Below are positions 27,377-36,005 of a DNA stretch of 64,000 nt, piece by piece. The notes beneath the pieces are model-generated. The model ran no database searches. It was not told the origin of the DNA and was given only the letters and a program-made list of their open reading frames with translations. Each line of letters begins with the position of its first letter. The stretch's first letter is position 1. Origin of the DNA: Methanococcoides sp052057775 (GTDB taxonomy: Archaea; Halobacteriota; Methanosarcinia; Methanosarcinales; Methanosarcinaceae); NCBI RefSeq assembly GCF_052057775.1, contig NZ_CP195121.1:434001-498000 (forward strand). Direction: 5' to 3'. Made by a program: the position numbers and the translations under genes.

Positions 27377-27501
27377 TATTTTAGGAAAAACATCAAAAAA
27401 TAATCGGACCAAATGGAATCCAGGCGATTATTTATAAGGAATAAGTAATATCAAATCATCATACATTTGATAGCATTCATATTCATAGTTAGAGGGATTT
27501 A

Positions 27502-28137
27502 ATGGGTGTAATAGGATCTTTTAAGAAAAATTTTTCAGACTTTTTCAGAAAGCTGTTTAACAAAAAGAATGCAAGGATAGGGATATATGGCCCTCCAAAT
27601 GCAGGTAAAACAACCCTGGCCAACAGGATATTAAGGGACTGGACCGGCGATGCGATGGGATCTGTTTCACACATTGCTCACGAAACACGCCGTGCAAGGC
27701 GCAGGGAAGGAGTTACCATTAAATCAAATGGCGGATCCATCAGCCTGGACATCATCGACACTCCTGGACTTGCGACCAAGATAGATTTTCATGAGTTCAT
27801 GGAACTGGGCATGGACGAGGCTGAGTCCAAGAGGAGAGCAAAGGAAGCAACAGAAGGTGTAATTGAAGCTGTGAAGTGGCTGGAGAACCTTGACGGAGTA
27901 ATCCTTGTGATGGATGCTACCGAAGACCCATACACACAGGTCAATGTAACTGTCATCGGTAATATGGAAGCAAGAAGCCTGCCTTTGCTGATCGTTGCGA
28001 ACAAGGTGGACCTGCCGGAATCATCTCCATCCACAATAAGGGAAGCATTCCCACAGCACCCGATGGTAGCAATTTCTGCCCTTGAAGGAAAGAACATAGA
28101 TACATTCTATGAAGAAATCGCCAAGAGGTTCGGGTGA
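27502..28137 (+). CDS. Era-like GTP-binding protein
   Basis: A 211-residue small GTPase with a basic N-terminal amphipathic helix and all G motifs: G1 GPPNAGKTTL near residue 30, G3 DTPGL, G4 NKVDLP and G5-like ISALEG. The archaeal family is linked to a DUF2073 gene, as here (stop and start overlap). Ribosome or membrane association has been proposed for relatives, but no activity has been shown to my knowledge. GAGGG lies upstream of ATG. Confidence 0.9.
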   Translation: MGVIGSFKKNFSDFFRKLFNKKNARIGIYGPPNAGKTTLANRILRDWTGDAMGSVSHIAHETRRARRREGVTIKSNGGSISLDIIDTPGLATKIDFHEFMELGMDEAESKRRAKEATEGVIEAVKWLENLDGVILVMDATEDPYTQVNVTVIGNMEARSLPLLIVANKVDLPESSPSTIREAFPQHPMVAISALEGKNIDTFYEEIAKRFG

Positions 28138-28502
28138 TCGCAATGCAGGGTATTCAAATGGACCTTGTCTCAGAAGACAGGCTTGCAAAGATGCCACCGG
28201 TTGAAAAGATCAGATTTATCCTGGATGAAGTGAAGAGCGGCAAGATCCTTGTTCTCGAGAAAGGACTCACCCCTGAAGAGGAAGCAACCCTTATCGAAAT
28301 GACAATGACCCAGATCCAGCCGGACGATTTTGCAGGAATTGAGATGGAAAGCTACCCTTCACAGACAGAAGGTTCTTTCCTCGGAAAACTCTTAAAGAAG
28401 AGCCCGGTACGTACCCGCCTTACTGTAATTGGTCCTGCGAACAAGCTTAAGACGCTTAAGAAAGACCGTGACATGATAAGCGCACTTGTTTCGAACAAAT
28501 AA
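28134..28502 (+). CDS. DUF2073 family protein
   Basis: A 122-residue protein of unknown function, conserved in archaea beside the Era-like GTPase. It reads from GTG 28134, overlapping the GTPase stop by four bases with GAGGTT upstream; ATG 28143 is an alternative. The sequence is mixed alpha/beta with hydrophobic strands (RLTVIGPANKL) and no catalytic signature. A role as partner of the GTPase is inferred from context alone. Confidence 0.85.
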   Translation: MIAMQGIQMDLVSEDRLAKMPPVEKIRFILDEVKSGKILVLEKGLTPEEEATLIEMTMTQIQPDDFAGIEMESYPSQTEGSFLGKLLKKSPVRTRLTVIGPANKLKTLKKDRDMISALVSNK

Positions 28503-28517
28503 GCGTGTGGGACATTA

Positions 28518-29003
28518 ATGGAAAATCTTGAAGACAGAGCCAGAACCGGATCCTCATTACACTCCCTTTCTTCATGCGAGATGGGGAGTGAAAATGTGGA
28601 CGTGATCTGCACTTATGGGAAAATATCGGTCTGTTTCGGACGCCAGACCCCGGACCTGGTAGTCGGTCAGACCCTTATTGCAATCTCAAAGGTTGACAAG
28701 TCAGCTGTTTACGAGATCGAACTAATTTGTGATTTTGATTCTATCACCGACTATGAGAGCAACGGATACGTGCTAGTCTCCTATGCCAGGGCAGATCACG
28801 GATACCGGGCCATGTTCAATGTACCATTCCATAGCAACAAAGCCCTGTTCCACCTGGCAGAGAACATAATCCAGGAACTGAGGACAGATGATGTTGTACT
28901 GGACATCTACTGGAACGGGGATGATTCCGACATTTCCAAACTATCGGACGAATTTAAGAAGATAGAAGGGTGGGACATAAAAGAGATTATATACAAAGAG
29001 TAA
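28518..29003 (+). CDS. Conserved hypothetical protein in the GTPase cluster
   Basis: A 161-residue protein that I do not recognise. The first 25 residues are low in structure; the remainder looks like two alpha/beta units with a central motif FNVPFHSNKALFHLAENII. The C-terminus is acidic (YWNGDDSDISKLSDEF). No zinc ribbon is present, although this position in other archaeal clusters often encodes one. It follows DUF2073 by 15 bases on the same strand, so it is probably co-expressed. Confidence 0.65.
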   Translation: MENLEDRARTGSSLHSLSSCEMGSENVDVICTYGKISVCFGRQTPDLVVGQTLIAISKVDKSAVYEIELICDFDSITDYESNGYVLVSYARADHGYRAMFNVPFHSNKALFHLAENIIQELRTDDVVLDIYWNGDDSDISKLSDEFKKIEGWDIKEIIYKE

Positions 29004-29049
29004 GGTAAGCGCTGATACTTGCCCTTGAAATGCAGGAGGAATACAAATC

Positions 29050-29661
29050 ATGATAGATAAAATATCTTCAACAGAGTGTGAACATCTGATCTCATCCATG
29101 GAACTCATGGCACAGCACCTGGAAAATGTTGCCAAGAGCCTTGACAAAGAGCAAATCAGACAGATGCTGATGAACATCATGGAAGCTGAAAGCATCTTTG
29201 TCATGGGTGCAGGCCGATCCGGTCTTGTAGGGAAGGCATTTGCAATGCGCCTGATGCATCTTGGCCTTAGATCCTATGTGGTGGGAGAGTCAACCACTCC
29301 TGCAGTCCGTAAAGGAGATGCAGTGATTGCAATATCAGGATCCGGAGAGACAAGGTCCATCTCAGATCTTGGAAGGATAACAAAAGAGATCGGTGCAACA
29401 CTTATCACAGTCACATCAAACAAGGACTCAACCCTTGGCCACCTTTCCGACACCACAGTGGAGATCATGGGAAGGACAAAAAACGACACAGGTGGCTACC
29501 TCGAAAGGCACATGCGCGGGGAATACTCACACCTTACACCACTTGGAACATCCTTTGAGATCTCATCCCTCGTATTTCTGGATGCATTGGTAGCAGAACT
29601 TATCTCGCTCACCGGAGCTTCCGAGGACGACCTTAAATCACGTCATGCAAAGCTTGAGTGA
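29050..29661 (+). CDS. hxlB: 6-phospho-3-hexuloisomerase
   Basis: The enzyme interconverts 3-hexulose 6-phosphate and fructose 6-phosphate. In archaea the ribulose monophosphate steps run in reverse to make ribulose 5-phosphate for nucleotides. The 203-residue protein is a single SIS domain with the sugar phosphate loop GAGRSGLVGKAFAMRLMH near residue 57 and SGSGETRSISDLGR near 97. GGAGG precedes the ATG. Another SIS activity cannot be excluded. It precedes an aminotransferase gene by 12 bases. Confidence 0.85.
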   Translation: MIDKISSTECEHLISSMELMAQHLENVAKSLDKEQIRQMLMNIMEAESIFVMGAGRSGLVGKAFAMRLMHLGLRSYVVGESTTPAVRKGDAVIAISGSGETRSISDLGRITKEIGATLITVTSNKDSTLGHLSDTTVEIMGRTKNDTGGYLERHMRGEYSHLTPLGTSFEISSLVFLDALVAELISLTGASEDDLKSRHAKLE

Positions 29662-29673
29662 AGAGGCCTTACC

Positions 29674-30786
29674 ATGAGTGGCAAAGAGTTTGCACAAAGA
29701 GTTCTCAATGTGGACATATCAGGCATCAGGAAGATGTTCGAAGCCGCAGGTTCTGATGCGATTAACCTGGGGCTTGGACAGCCCGATTTTGAAACCCCTG
29801 CACACATCAGGCAGGCGGCCATTGATGCTATAAACGAGGGCTTTACAGGATATACCTATGGCTCAGGCATCGCAGAGCTCAGGGAAGCATTGAGCAATAA
29901 GTTCAAACAGGACAACAATTTCGAGGTCAGCCCAGACGGCATCATCGTCACATCCGGTGCATCCGAAGCACTCGAGATAGCAATCGCAGCGCTTGTCAAT
30001 CCAGGCGATGAGGTCATGATCTCAGATCCCGGATTCGTATCCTACAATGCACTGACCGAGTTTATGGGAGGAAAAGTGGTCGGAGTCCCACTGGGTGAAG
30101 ACCTGACCATGAGACCGGAGTACGTGCTTGAAAGGATCACACCAAAAACGAAAGCCATTATCGTTAACTCTCCATGCAACCCTACCGGAGGAGTTCTTTC
30201 AAAGGCCGATATGAAGGCATATGCAGATATTGCAGATGATCATAATGTAACTCTCATTTCTGACGAGGTCTATGAATACTTCATCTACGAAGGAGAACAT
30301 ATCAGCCCTGCACAGTTTACAGACAATGTGATCACCATCAATGCAGTCTCCAAGACATACTCCATGACCGGATGGCGTGTAGGCTATACTGCCGCCAGCA
30401 AAGAGTACACGGAACAGATGCTCAAGGTCCACCAGTACGTGCAGGCCTGTGCCAATTCAATTGCGCAAAAGGCAGCACTTGCAGCCATCACCGGCCCTCA
30501 GGATTCCGTATTTGAGATGCGGGATGAGTTCAAAAGACGCAGGGACGTGCTTGTAAAAGGCGTCAACGAACTTGGCATGGAATGTGAGGCACCAAAGGGT
30601 GCATTCTACATGTTCCCGAAGGTTGATAACAGCGTGGAAGTTGCTACAAAACTGATATCAAACGGAGTCGTTGTCGTGCCAGGAACTGCCTTTGGACAGA
30701 ATGGTGACGGTTATATAAGGATCTCTTATGCCACATCCATGGAGGATATTAACAGGGCACTTGAGATCATGAAAAAAGTACTTTGA
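29674..30786 (+). CDS. PLP-dependent class I/II aminotransferase
   Basis: A 370-residue fold-type I aminotransferase, aspartate-aminotransferase-like. The cofactor lysine sits in NAVSKTYSMTGWRVGY near residue 230, and the substrate arginine in the final third (YIRISYATS). N-terminal GLGQPDFETP and the NSPCNPTGGV motif are standard. Likely acts on aspartate or an aromatic amino acid; the exact specificity is not evident. Its stop codon abuts the stop of the convergent NOG1-like gene. Confidence 0.9.
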   Translation: MSGKEFAQRVLNVDISGIRKMFEAAGSDAINLGLGQPDFETPAHIRQAAIDAINEGFTGYTYGSGIAELREALSNKFKQDNNFEVSPDGIIVTSGASEALEIAIAALVNPGDEVMISDPGFVSYNALTEFMGGKVVGVPLGEDLTMRPEYVLERITPKTKAIIVNSPCNPTGGVLSKADMKAYADIADDHNVTLISDEVYEYFIYEGEHISPAQFTDNVITINAVSKTYSMTGWRVGYTAASKEYTEQMLKVHQYVQACANSIAQKAALAAITGPQDSVFEMRDEFKRRRDVLVKGVNELGMECEAPKGAFYMFPKVDNSVEVATKLISNGVVVVPGTAFGQNGDGYIRISYATSMEDINRALEIMKKVL

Positions 30787-31779
30787 TCAGTCAAAGACAG
30801 ACTGATCCTCTTCTTTTTCTTTTTTGATCTCATCGATCATTTCGACAAGTTTATCCACAATTATATCGAGGCTCTCACCGGTAGCCGTGGACATCTTCAC
30901 ATCTACGAAATCCGGCATCTCGAACCTTTCATGATCTGCCTTGTTTGCCACAACATAGATCGGAAGCTCAAAGTTCTGAACGACCTCATCAAGGAGACGT
31001 TTCTGCTCTTCGATCGCATAACCGCAGGTCTCACTTGCATCAATGATAAAGAGCACAACAGCATCCAGATACTTTATTGCAGTTATTGCCTGCCTCTCCA
31101 CATCATTACGCTCGGACATCGGCCTGTCCAGAAGACCTGGCGTATCGATCACCTGGTAACGATCATGGCCTCTCATGAAATGACCAATAAGAACCCCTTT
31201 GGTTGTAAAAGGATAGGAGGCCACCTCCGGCCTTGCTCCGGTGACCATTGAAACGAAGCTTGATTTTCCGACATTCGGGTAACCTGCCACGACAATGGTA
31301 GGCTCATCACGAACATCAGGGAGCTTTCTCAGTATATTGCGGGCCTCGTTCAGGAAAATGAGATGCTTTTCGACGGCCGACATGACAGATGCCATGCGCC
31401 CGAATGCCTCTTTTCGTGTTGTAACGGGATCCTTGCTCTTGCGTATCTTCCCAACGTACTCCCTGGAGATCTCATGGAGCTTCTGGCTTGCCCAGTCAAC
31501 CCCTCCCAGAGCCTGACGAAGTTCATCAATACCCACTACGATGTCAGTGAGCTCATAATAGAAATCAGGAAGATCATCAAAGTTCGGGAAACGCCTGACA
31601 ATATTGGAAAGATTATCAGACAGGATGTTACCGGATGTCATGACCATTGATTCGTGTGCCCTTAAGGCACTGTCATTGTCCCTTATTGTCTTGCCTGCTT
31701 TTGCACGCGTAGCTCTTCTAAATGCTTTATCTATTAGTTCATCCGAAGTCGGGACAGTGTGGATCTTCTCAAATATCAT
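30787..31779 (-). CDS. NOG1-like GTPase (Obg/TRAFAC class)
   Basis: A 330-residue GTP-binding protein related to eukaryotic nucleolar GTPase NOG1, thought to act in large ribosomal subunit assembly. An N-terminal helical domain (about 1-155) precedes the G domain: G1 GYPNVGKSSF, G3 DTPGLLDRP, G4 NKADHE. The start is at ATG 31779 after AGGTAAAG; the extra upstream codons are unlike the family. Confidence 0.92.
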   Translation of the reverse strand: MIFEKIHTVPTSDELIDKAFRRATRAKAGKTIRDNDSALRAHESMVMTSGNILSDNLSNIVRRFPNFDDLPDFYYELTDIVVGIDELRQALGGVDWASQKLHEISREYVGKIRKSKDPVTTRKEAFGRMASVMSAVEKHLIFLNEARNILRKLPDVRDEPTIVVAGYPNVGKSSFVSMVTGARPEVASYPFTTKGVLIGHFMRGHDRYQVIDTPGLLDRPMSERNDVERQAITAIKYLDAVVLFIIDASETCGYAIEEQKRLLDEVVQNFELPIYVVANKADHERFEMPDFVDVKMSTATGESLDIIVDKLVEMIDEIKKEKEEDQSVFD

Positions 31780-31928
31780 GATCTTTACCTTTATATTGAG
31801 GCACAAACTCACGTAAGCTATATATTTTTGTTCCTTGGGAAGTATTTTTCATTATCATCCGTTTGAAATCCTACAAATGTATATATACTTCTTTTGAGTT
31901 AATTTCATGGGAAGAAAACGGTGATCTC

Positions 31929-32804
31929 ATGGAACTTACACCTATTCAAAAAGAGATAATTATCGAATTGATCAACCTTCAGCGTCAGAAGGATTCTGCA
32001 GTTAAAGGCGAAGAGATCGCTGAGCTTATAGACAGGAACCCCGGGACCGTAAGGAACCAGATGCAATCTCTCAAAATGCTTGGGCTCGTCGAAGGAGTGC
32101 CAGGTCCGAAAGGCGGATATCGAGCCACTGGTGCAGCATATGAAGCACTAAGTGTAACAAGCATGGAGAAAGAAGCTGAAGTTCCGCTTTACAGGAATGA
32201 GGAAGTTGTCAAAGGGGCTACTGTTGCAGAGATCAGTTTTACAACGGTAAGACATCCGGAAATGTGCAATGGAAGATTAAAGGTACTTGGAAATATCAAG
32301 GATTTTGCAGGTGGAGACCTTGTGCAGGTAGGACCCACCCCTGTGAACCGCCTGATAGTAAGGGGAGAAGTGGTCGGACGTGACGACACTGAGAATCTTT
32401 TACTTTTCAAGATCACCGAAATGGTATCCCTGCCAAAGAAATCGATCAGGCATTACATAAAGAAAGACACTATTTCTGTGGATGCAAACGCAACGATCCA
32501 GGAAGCTGCACGTGTGTTCATCACCAACAAGATCCATGGTGCTCCGGTGGAGGAACATGGAAGGATCGTCGGAATTGCAACTTTCATGGACATCGGAGAA
32601 GCACTTGCAAGCGGAAAGATCAACCTCAAAGTAAAGGACATCATGACAAAGAACGTCATCACAATCGATGGCAATGCGTCCCTTAGTGATGCTGTGAAAA
32701 TGTTCGATGATCACAACATCGGCAGGCTCATCGTCACAGTTGACGATAGTCCGGTAGGGATGATATCAAAAACAGATGTATTGCATGAACTGGTCATATA
32801 CTGA
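31929..32804 (+). CDS. Winged-helix plus twin CBS domain regulator
   Basis: A 291-residue protein. Residues about 1-75 form a winged-helix domain (IAELIDRNPGTVRNQMQSLKMLGLV), followed by a spacer domain and two CBS motifs (about 175-228 and 235-288), which sense adenine nucleotides or SAM in other proteins. The start ATG 31929 is picked because GGTGATC, complementary to archaeal 16S rRNA, lies directly upstream. It is probably a ligand-dependent transcriptional regulator; targets are unknown. Confidence 0.88.
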   Translation: MELTPIQKEIIIELINLQRQKDSAVKGEEIAELIDRNPGTVRNQMQSLKMLGLVEGVPGPKGGYRATGAAYEALSVTSMEKEAEVPLYRNEEVVKGATVAEISFTTVRHPEMCNGRLKVLGNIKDFAGGDLVQVGPTPVNRLIVRGEVVGRDDTENLLLFKITEMVSLPKKSIRHYIKKDTISVDANATIQEAARVFITNKIHGAPVEEHGRIVGIATFMDIGEALASGKINLKVKDIMTKNVITIDGNASLSDAVKMFDDHNIGRLIVTVDDSPVGMISKTDVLHELVIY

Positions 32805-32811
32805 TATGACC

Positions 32812-33111
32812 TTAATGCCTTCTTTTTTTCATTTCTTCTGAGATATCCTTAAGACTTATTCCTTTTGCTGCCAGCATTACAAGAAGGTGGAACAGAAGAT
32901 CAGATGTCTCATAGATGATCTCTTCCTTATCATCATCCTTGACCGCGAGAATTGTCTCTGTGGCCTCCTCACCGACTTTCTCAAGTATCTTATTGATACC
33001 TTTTCTGTGGTCAAGAAGGGAACAGACGTATGAACCTTCCACAGGGTTGTTCTTGCGATCCATTATAACATCGAATACTTCGTTCAGGACAGACATATCT
33101 GCATCGGTCAT
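32812..33111 (-). CDS. hisE: Phosphoribosyl-ATP pyrophosphatase
   Basis: This 99-residue MazG-like enzyme hydrolyses phosphoribosyl-ATP to phosphoribosyl-AMP, the second step of histidine synthesis. The family motifs EKVGEEATETILAVK and YETSDLLFHLLVMLAAKG hold the metal-binding glutamates and aspartate. It is encoded separately from hisI, as is common in archaea, and no other his gene is adjacent. GGAG lies 7 bases ahead of the start. Confidence 0.93.
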   Translation of the reverse strand: MTDADMSVLNEVFDVIMDRKNNPVEGSYVCSLLDHRKGINKILEKVGEEATETILAVKDDDKEEIIYETSDLLFHLLVMLAAKGISLKDISEEMKKRRH

Positions 33112-33337
33112 TGGGAAAACTCCATTGTGAATATAATTTAATTGCGAATGAGATCATGAAATATTTAACAGACCACAAGGGTCGGATTACTTAGCTATTG
33201 TACTACTCCTTTAAAAAGGATTTCAATTACCCGATGCATATTTATAGCAAATTCTTCAAATAAATATTGGGGCAGTAACATCTGCAGGTATCGAACGATA
33301 AATACTGAATATTCTTGAGATAAAGGGAGGAATGGAA

Positions 33338-33742
33338 TTGATAGCAGAAAACATGCAGGTCAAAGACGTTATGACAAGAGGAGTAGTAACAGTACCAATG
33401 GGATCAAATGCTGTTGAGATCGCAAGGACAATGGCAGATAACAACGTCTCTGCGATAATAGCCATTGAAGAGAATGGTGAGACCTTCGGAGTCATATCAG
33501 ACGTGGACATCCTGCGCAAGATGAAGGACAAGAACTGGGAAATAGCGTCCGTTGAAGATATAATGTCCGATTCAGTAGAGACCATCACACCGTCCGCCAC
33601 TGTTCATGATGCTGCAGACCTTATGGTCCAGAAAAAAGTACACCGTTTGATAGTAATGTCCGAAGAGACCGTGGGTGCATCCTATAGGCCGGTAGGGATA
33701 CTCAGCGCAAGGGACATAATTAAGCAGCTGTTCCAGAAATAA
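33338..33742 (+). CDS. Stand-alone CBS-pair protein
   Basis: A small protein of about 134 residues made of two CBS motifs (VKDVMTRGVVTVPMGSNA and VEDIMSDSVETITPSATV) with the usual VISDVDILRKM and GILSARDIIKQL ends. It probably senses an adenine nucleotide and regulates an unknown partner. The start is set at TTG 33338 because GGGAGG (33325-33330) is seven bases away; the ATG at 33332 is only one base from that site. Confidence 0.88.
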   Translation: MIAENMQVKDVMTRGVVTVPMGSNAVEIARTMADNNVSAIIAIEENGETFGVISDVDILRKMKDKNWEIASVEDIMSDSVETITPSATVHDAADLMVQKKVHRLIVMSEETVGASYRPVGILSARDIIKQLFQK

Positions 33743-33794
33743 CGGACCAGCTTTTTTTTGAAGAAAATAATGGTCTAAGAATTTGAAGTAATGT

Positions 33795-33854
33795 GACGTT
33801 GGCTTGTAATCCTACAAAATATGACGGAATTTTTGTTGGTTTAAATCCAACGTC
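33795..33854. repeat. Long-range inverted repeat in the CBS/leuC gap
   Basis: GACGTTGG at 33795-33802 is exactly complementary to CCAACGTC at 33847-33854. The second half also forms an internal hairpin GTTGG-TTTAAAT-CCAAC (33835-33851), so two alternative stems can form. There is no gene in this 185-base gap. Purpose unknown. Confidence 0.5.
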
Positions 33855-33897
33855 TTGAGTTACTTATCAATATTCAGATATATCTGTTTTGGTCCCT

Positions 33898-33931
33898 ATT
33901 TAAAAAGAAGAGAACTGAGAGGCGCTCTCAG
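33898..33931 (-). terminator. Hairpin-T terminator at the 3' end of leuC
   Basis: Reading leftwards, CTGAGA and TCTCAG flank a five-base loop at 33931-33915 and are followed by a T-rich tract (TTCTCTTCTTTTT) ending near 33899. The stem overlaps the leuC stop codon. The layout resembles an intrinsic terminator. Confidence 0.5.
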
Positions 33932-35214
33932 ATCTTTCTCGGGTCAGTGATCTCACCTGTCAGTGCAGATGCTGCAGCTGTTGCAGGTGAACTGAGATAT
34001 ACGAATGATTCAGGGCTGCCTTCACGTCCCTTGAAGTTACGGTTGGAAGTGGCAAGACCGACCTCACCATCACCGAGCAGACCGAAAGAACCTCCCATAC
34101 ATGGACCACAGCATGGTGACTCGACAATTGCACCTGCTTCCATGAACTGCTCCACGTATCCTGCACGCAGTACCTTCATGTATTCTGTCCTTGATGCAGG
34201 GATGATAAGAAGGCGTACGCCCTTTGCTACCGGTTCATCACCCATCATCTCGGCAACGATCTTGATGTCCTCGAAACGTCCGTTGGTACAGGAACCGACG
34301 AAGATCTGGTCGACCTTTGTTCCCTCAACTTCGGATACAGGTTTCACGTTATCTACATTGTGAGGACATGCTACCTGTGGCTCAAGGTCGGAAACATCAT
34401 AATCATGGAACTCGGCATACTCTGCATCCTCATCGGACTTCCAGTATGGGTCGAGCTTGTAATCAGGGATACGCTCCTGAAGGTATGCCTCTGTGGTCCT
34501 GTCAGGCTCGATGATTCCTGCCTTTCCACCCATCTCGATGGCCATGTTTGAGATGGTCATACGTTCTGAGATCGGGAGGTTCTCGATTGTGGAACCGGCA
34601 TACTCGGCTGCCATGTACCTGGCACCCTCTGCTCCGACATCACCGATCAGGTGCAGGATGATATCCTTGGAATAGACGTGCTTTGGAAGCTTACCGTTCA
34701 CCTCGAACCTGATGGTCTCAGGAACCTTGAACCAGAGCTTTCCGGATGCGAAGACAGCTGCCATGTCAGTGGATCCGACCCCTGTTGAGAAAGCACCAAG
34801 GGAACCGTATGCACATGTGTGAGAGTCAGAGCCCACGATAAGGTCACCTGGGAGAACGTGTCCCATCTCAGGCATGACCTGGTGGCAGACACCTTCATAA
34901 ACGTCATAGTTCAGTATACCCTGCTCCTTTGCAAACTGCCTGAGCTTGATATGGTTTGCAGATGCATTGAGAGAATCTGCAGGTACCTGGTGGTCAAAAA
35001 CGATCACGACCTTGCTTGGGTCCCATACCTTTTTCTCTTCCTTGTCACGCATGATCTCGTAGAAACCATCTACTGCAAGTGGTCCTGTGATATCGTGGGT
35101 CATTGCACGATCAATGTTCGCAAGTACAAACTCTCCTGCTTTCACCGTTTTTCCTGAAGCTTTGGAGAAGATCTTCTCTGAGATCGTCATTGGATGATCA
35201 TTACTATTGGCCAT
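33928..35214 (-). CDS. leuC: 3-isopropylmalate dehydratase/homoaconitase large subunit
   Basis: A 428-residue aconitase-family large subunit. The iron-sulphur cysteines are in VGSCTNGRFEDI and SPCCGPCMGG; the N-terminal active-site stretch VFDHQVPA is present. Methanogens have two such subunits, one for leucine (isopropylmalate) and one for coenzyme B (homoaconitate, AksD); this sequence alone does not decide between them. The small subunit is not next to it. The start is placed at ATG 35214 with GTGATT upstream; a GTG nine bases earlier is less likely. Confidence 0.88.
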   Translation of the reverse strand: MANSNDHPMTISEKIFSKASGKTVKAGEFVLANIDRAMTHDITGPLAVDGFYEIMRDKEEKKVWDPSKVVIVFDHQVPADSLNASANHIKLRQFAKEQGILNYDVYEGVCHQVMPEMGHVLPGDLIVGSDSHTCAYGSLGAFSTGVGSTDMAAVFASGKLWFKVPETIRFEVNGKLPKHVYSKDIILHLIGDVGAEGARYMAAEYAGSTIENLPISERMTISNMAIEMGGKAGIIEPDRTTEAYLQERIPDYKLDPYWKSDEDAEYAEFHDYDVSDLEPQVACPHNVDNVKPVSEVEGTKVDQIFVGSCTNGRFEDIKIVAEMMGDEPVAKGVRLLIIPASRTEYMKVLRAGYVEQFMEAGAIVESPCCGPCMGGSFGLLGDGEVGLATSNRNFKGREGSPESFVYLSSPATAAASALTGEITDPRKI

Positions 35215-35268
35215 GGTAATCACTGCATTTAATGTACATATTATAAATAAAGCAATCGATGAACAAGG

Positions 35269-35994
35269 TCACATAAATAATTTACGTGAAAAAATGGACA
35301 TTCCGGTACAATCATGGACAACAAAGGCAAGAACACCATCTGAAAGATTCTTATTGAAGACCTCCACAGATTCTGCAGAGCTTTGTATCTCCTCAAAGTT
35401 CTCATACAGAAGGATAGTATCTTTTATTTCCGTAATGTACCTTTCAACGAGGTATCCTGCAAGAACAAGGGAATCCTCATAGGAGATCCCATTACCCAAA
35501 CCCTCACATTCCGAGGTCTGCAATTTCCCTCCTTCGATATAGAAGGGATATGTCCTGCAAAGCATTGACCTGTTCCCGTAGATGCTGCAACGGTTGCTGC
35601 CATCCTCGCTGATAAAGAAACAATCACCGCAATCCTTTCTTTTGAGCATCCAGCCAAAGGTATGCAGCCTTCCTTTAATGTCGATATCGAACTCAAAGAG
35701 ATGTTCAAGTACAGAAGATGCAGAACTCATATCCATACCATCCGGAACCATTGGTACAGCAGCATCTTCCGGACATGCAGGACAGCTTTCCAGCAGTTCC
35801 AGGTCTGCAGATGTCAGAAAGACGCGGTTATCCCCGCCTGAACGTTTACAGCAGCTCCCACACATACTGCACGAGAAACCGATATCACGTATCTGTGATG
35901 CGATATCCTCAACCGGAATGGAACCGGCAGCTTCAAGTTCTTCCTGAAGGGCCCTGATCAGGGACTGCCGGTATTCTGAGAAATGTTCTGTCAT
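35269..35994 (-). CDS. YkgJ-family cysteine cluster protein
   Basis: A 241-residue protein with the CxxCGxCC signature (FSCSMCGSCCKRSGGD near residue 37) and a second cluster (CGDCFFI, CSIYGNRSMLCRTYPF), typical of the YkgJ/UPF0153 family that is thought to bind zinc or an iron-sulphur cluster. No enzymatic function is established. It lies 11 bases after the TrkA-DHH gene on the same strand, and so probably in one transcript with it. Confidence 0.85.
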   Translation of the reverse strand: MTEHFSEYRQSLIRALQEELEAAGSIPVEDIASQIRDIGFSCSMCGSCCKRSGGDNRVFLTSADLELLESCPACPEDAAVPMVPDGMDMSSASSVLEHLFEFDIDIKGRLHTFGWMLKRKDCGDCFFISEDGSNRCSIYGNRSMLCRTYPFYIEGGKLQTSECEGLGNGISYEDSLVLAGYLVERYITEIKDTILLYENFEEIQSSAESVEVFNKNLSDGVLAFVVHDCTGMSIFSRKLFM

Positions 35995-36005
35995 AGTACC
36001 AGAAC

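Noticed and set aside
33790..33865. A tRNA gene, prompted by a five-pair stem with a seven-base loop TTTAAAT.
   Set aside because: The invariant C of the T-loop is absent, and no acceptor or D stem can be found in register.
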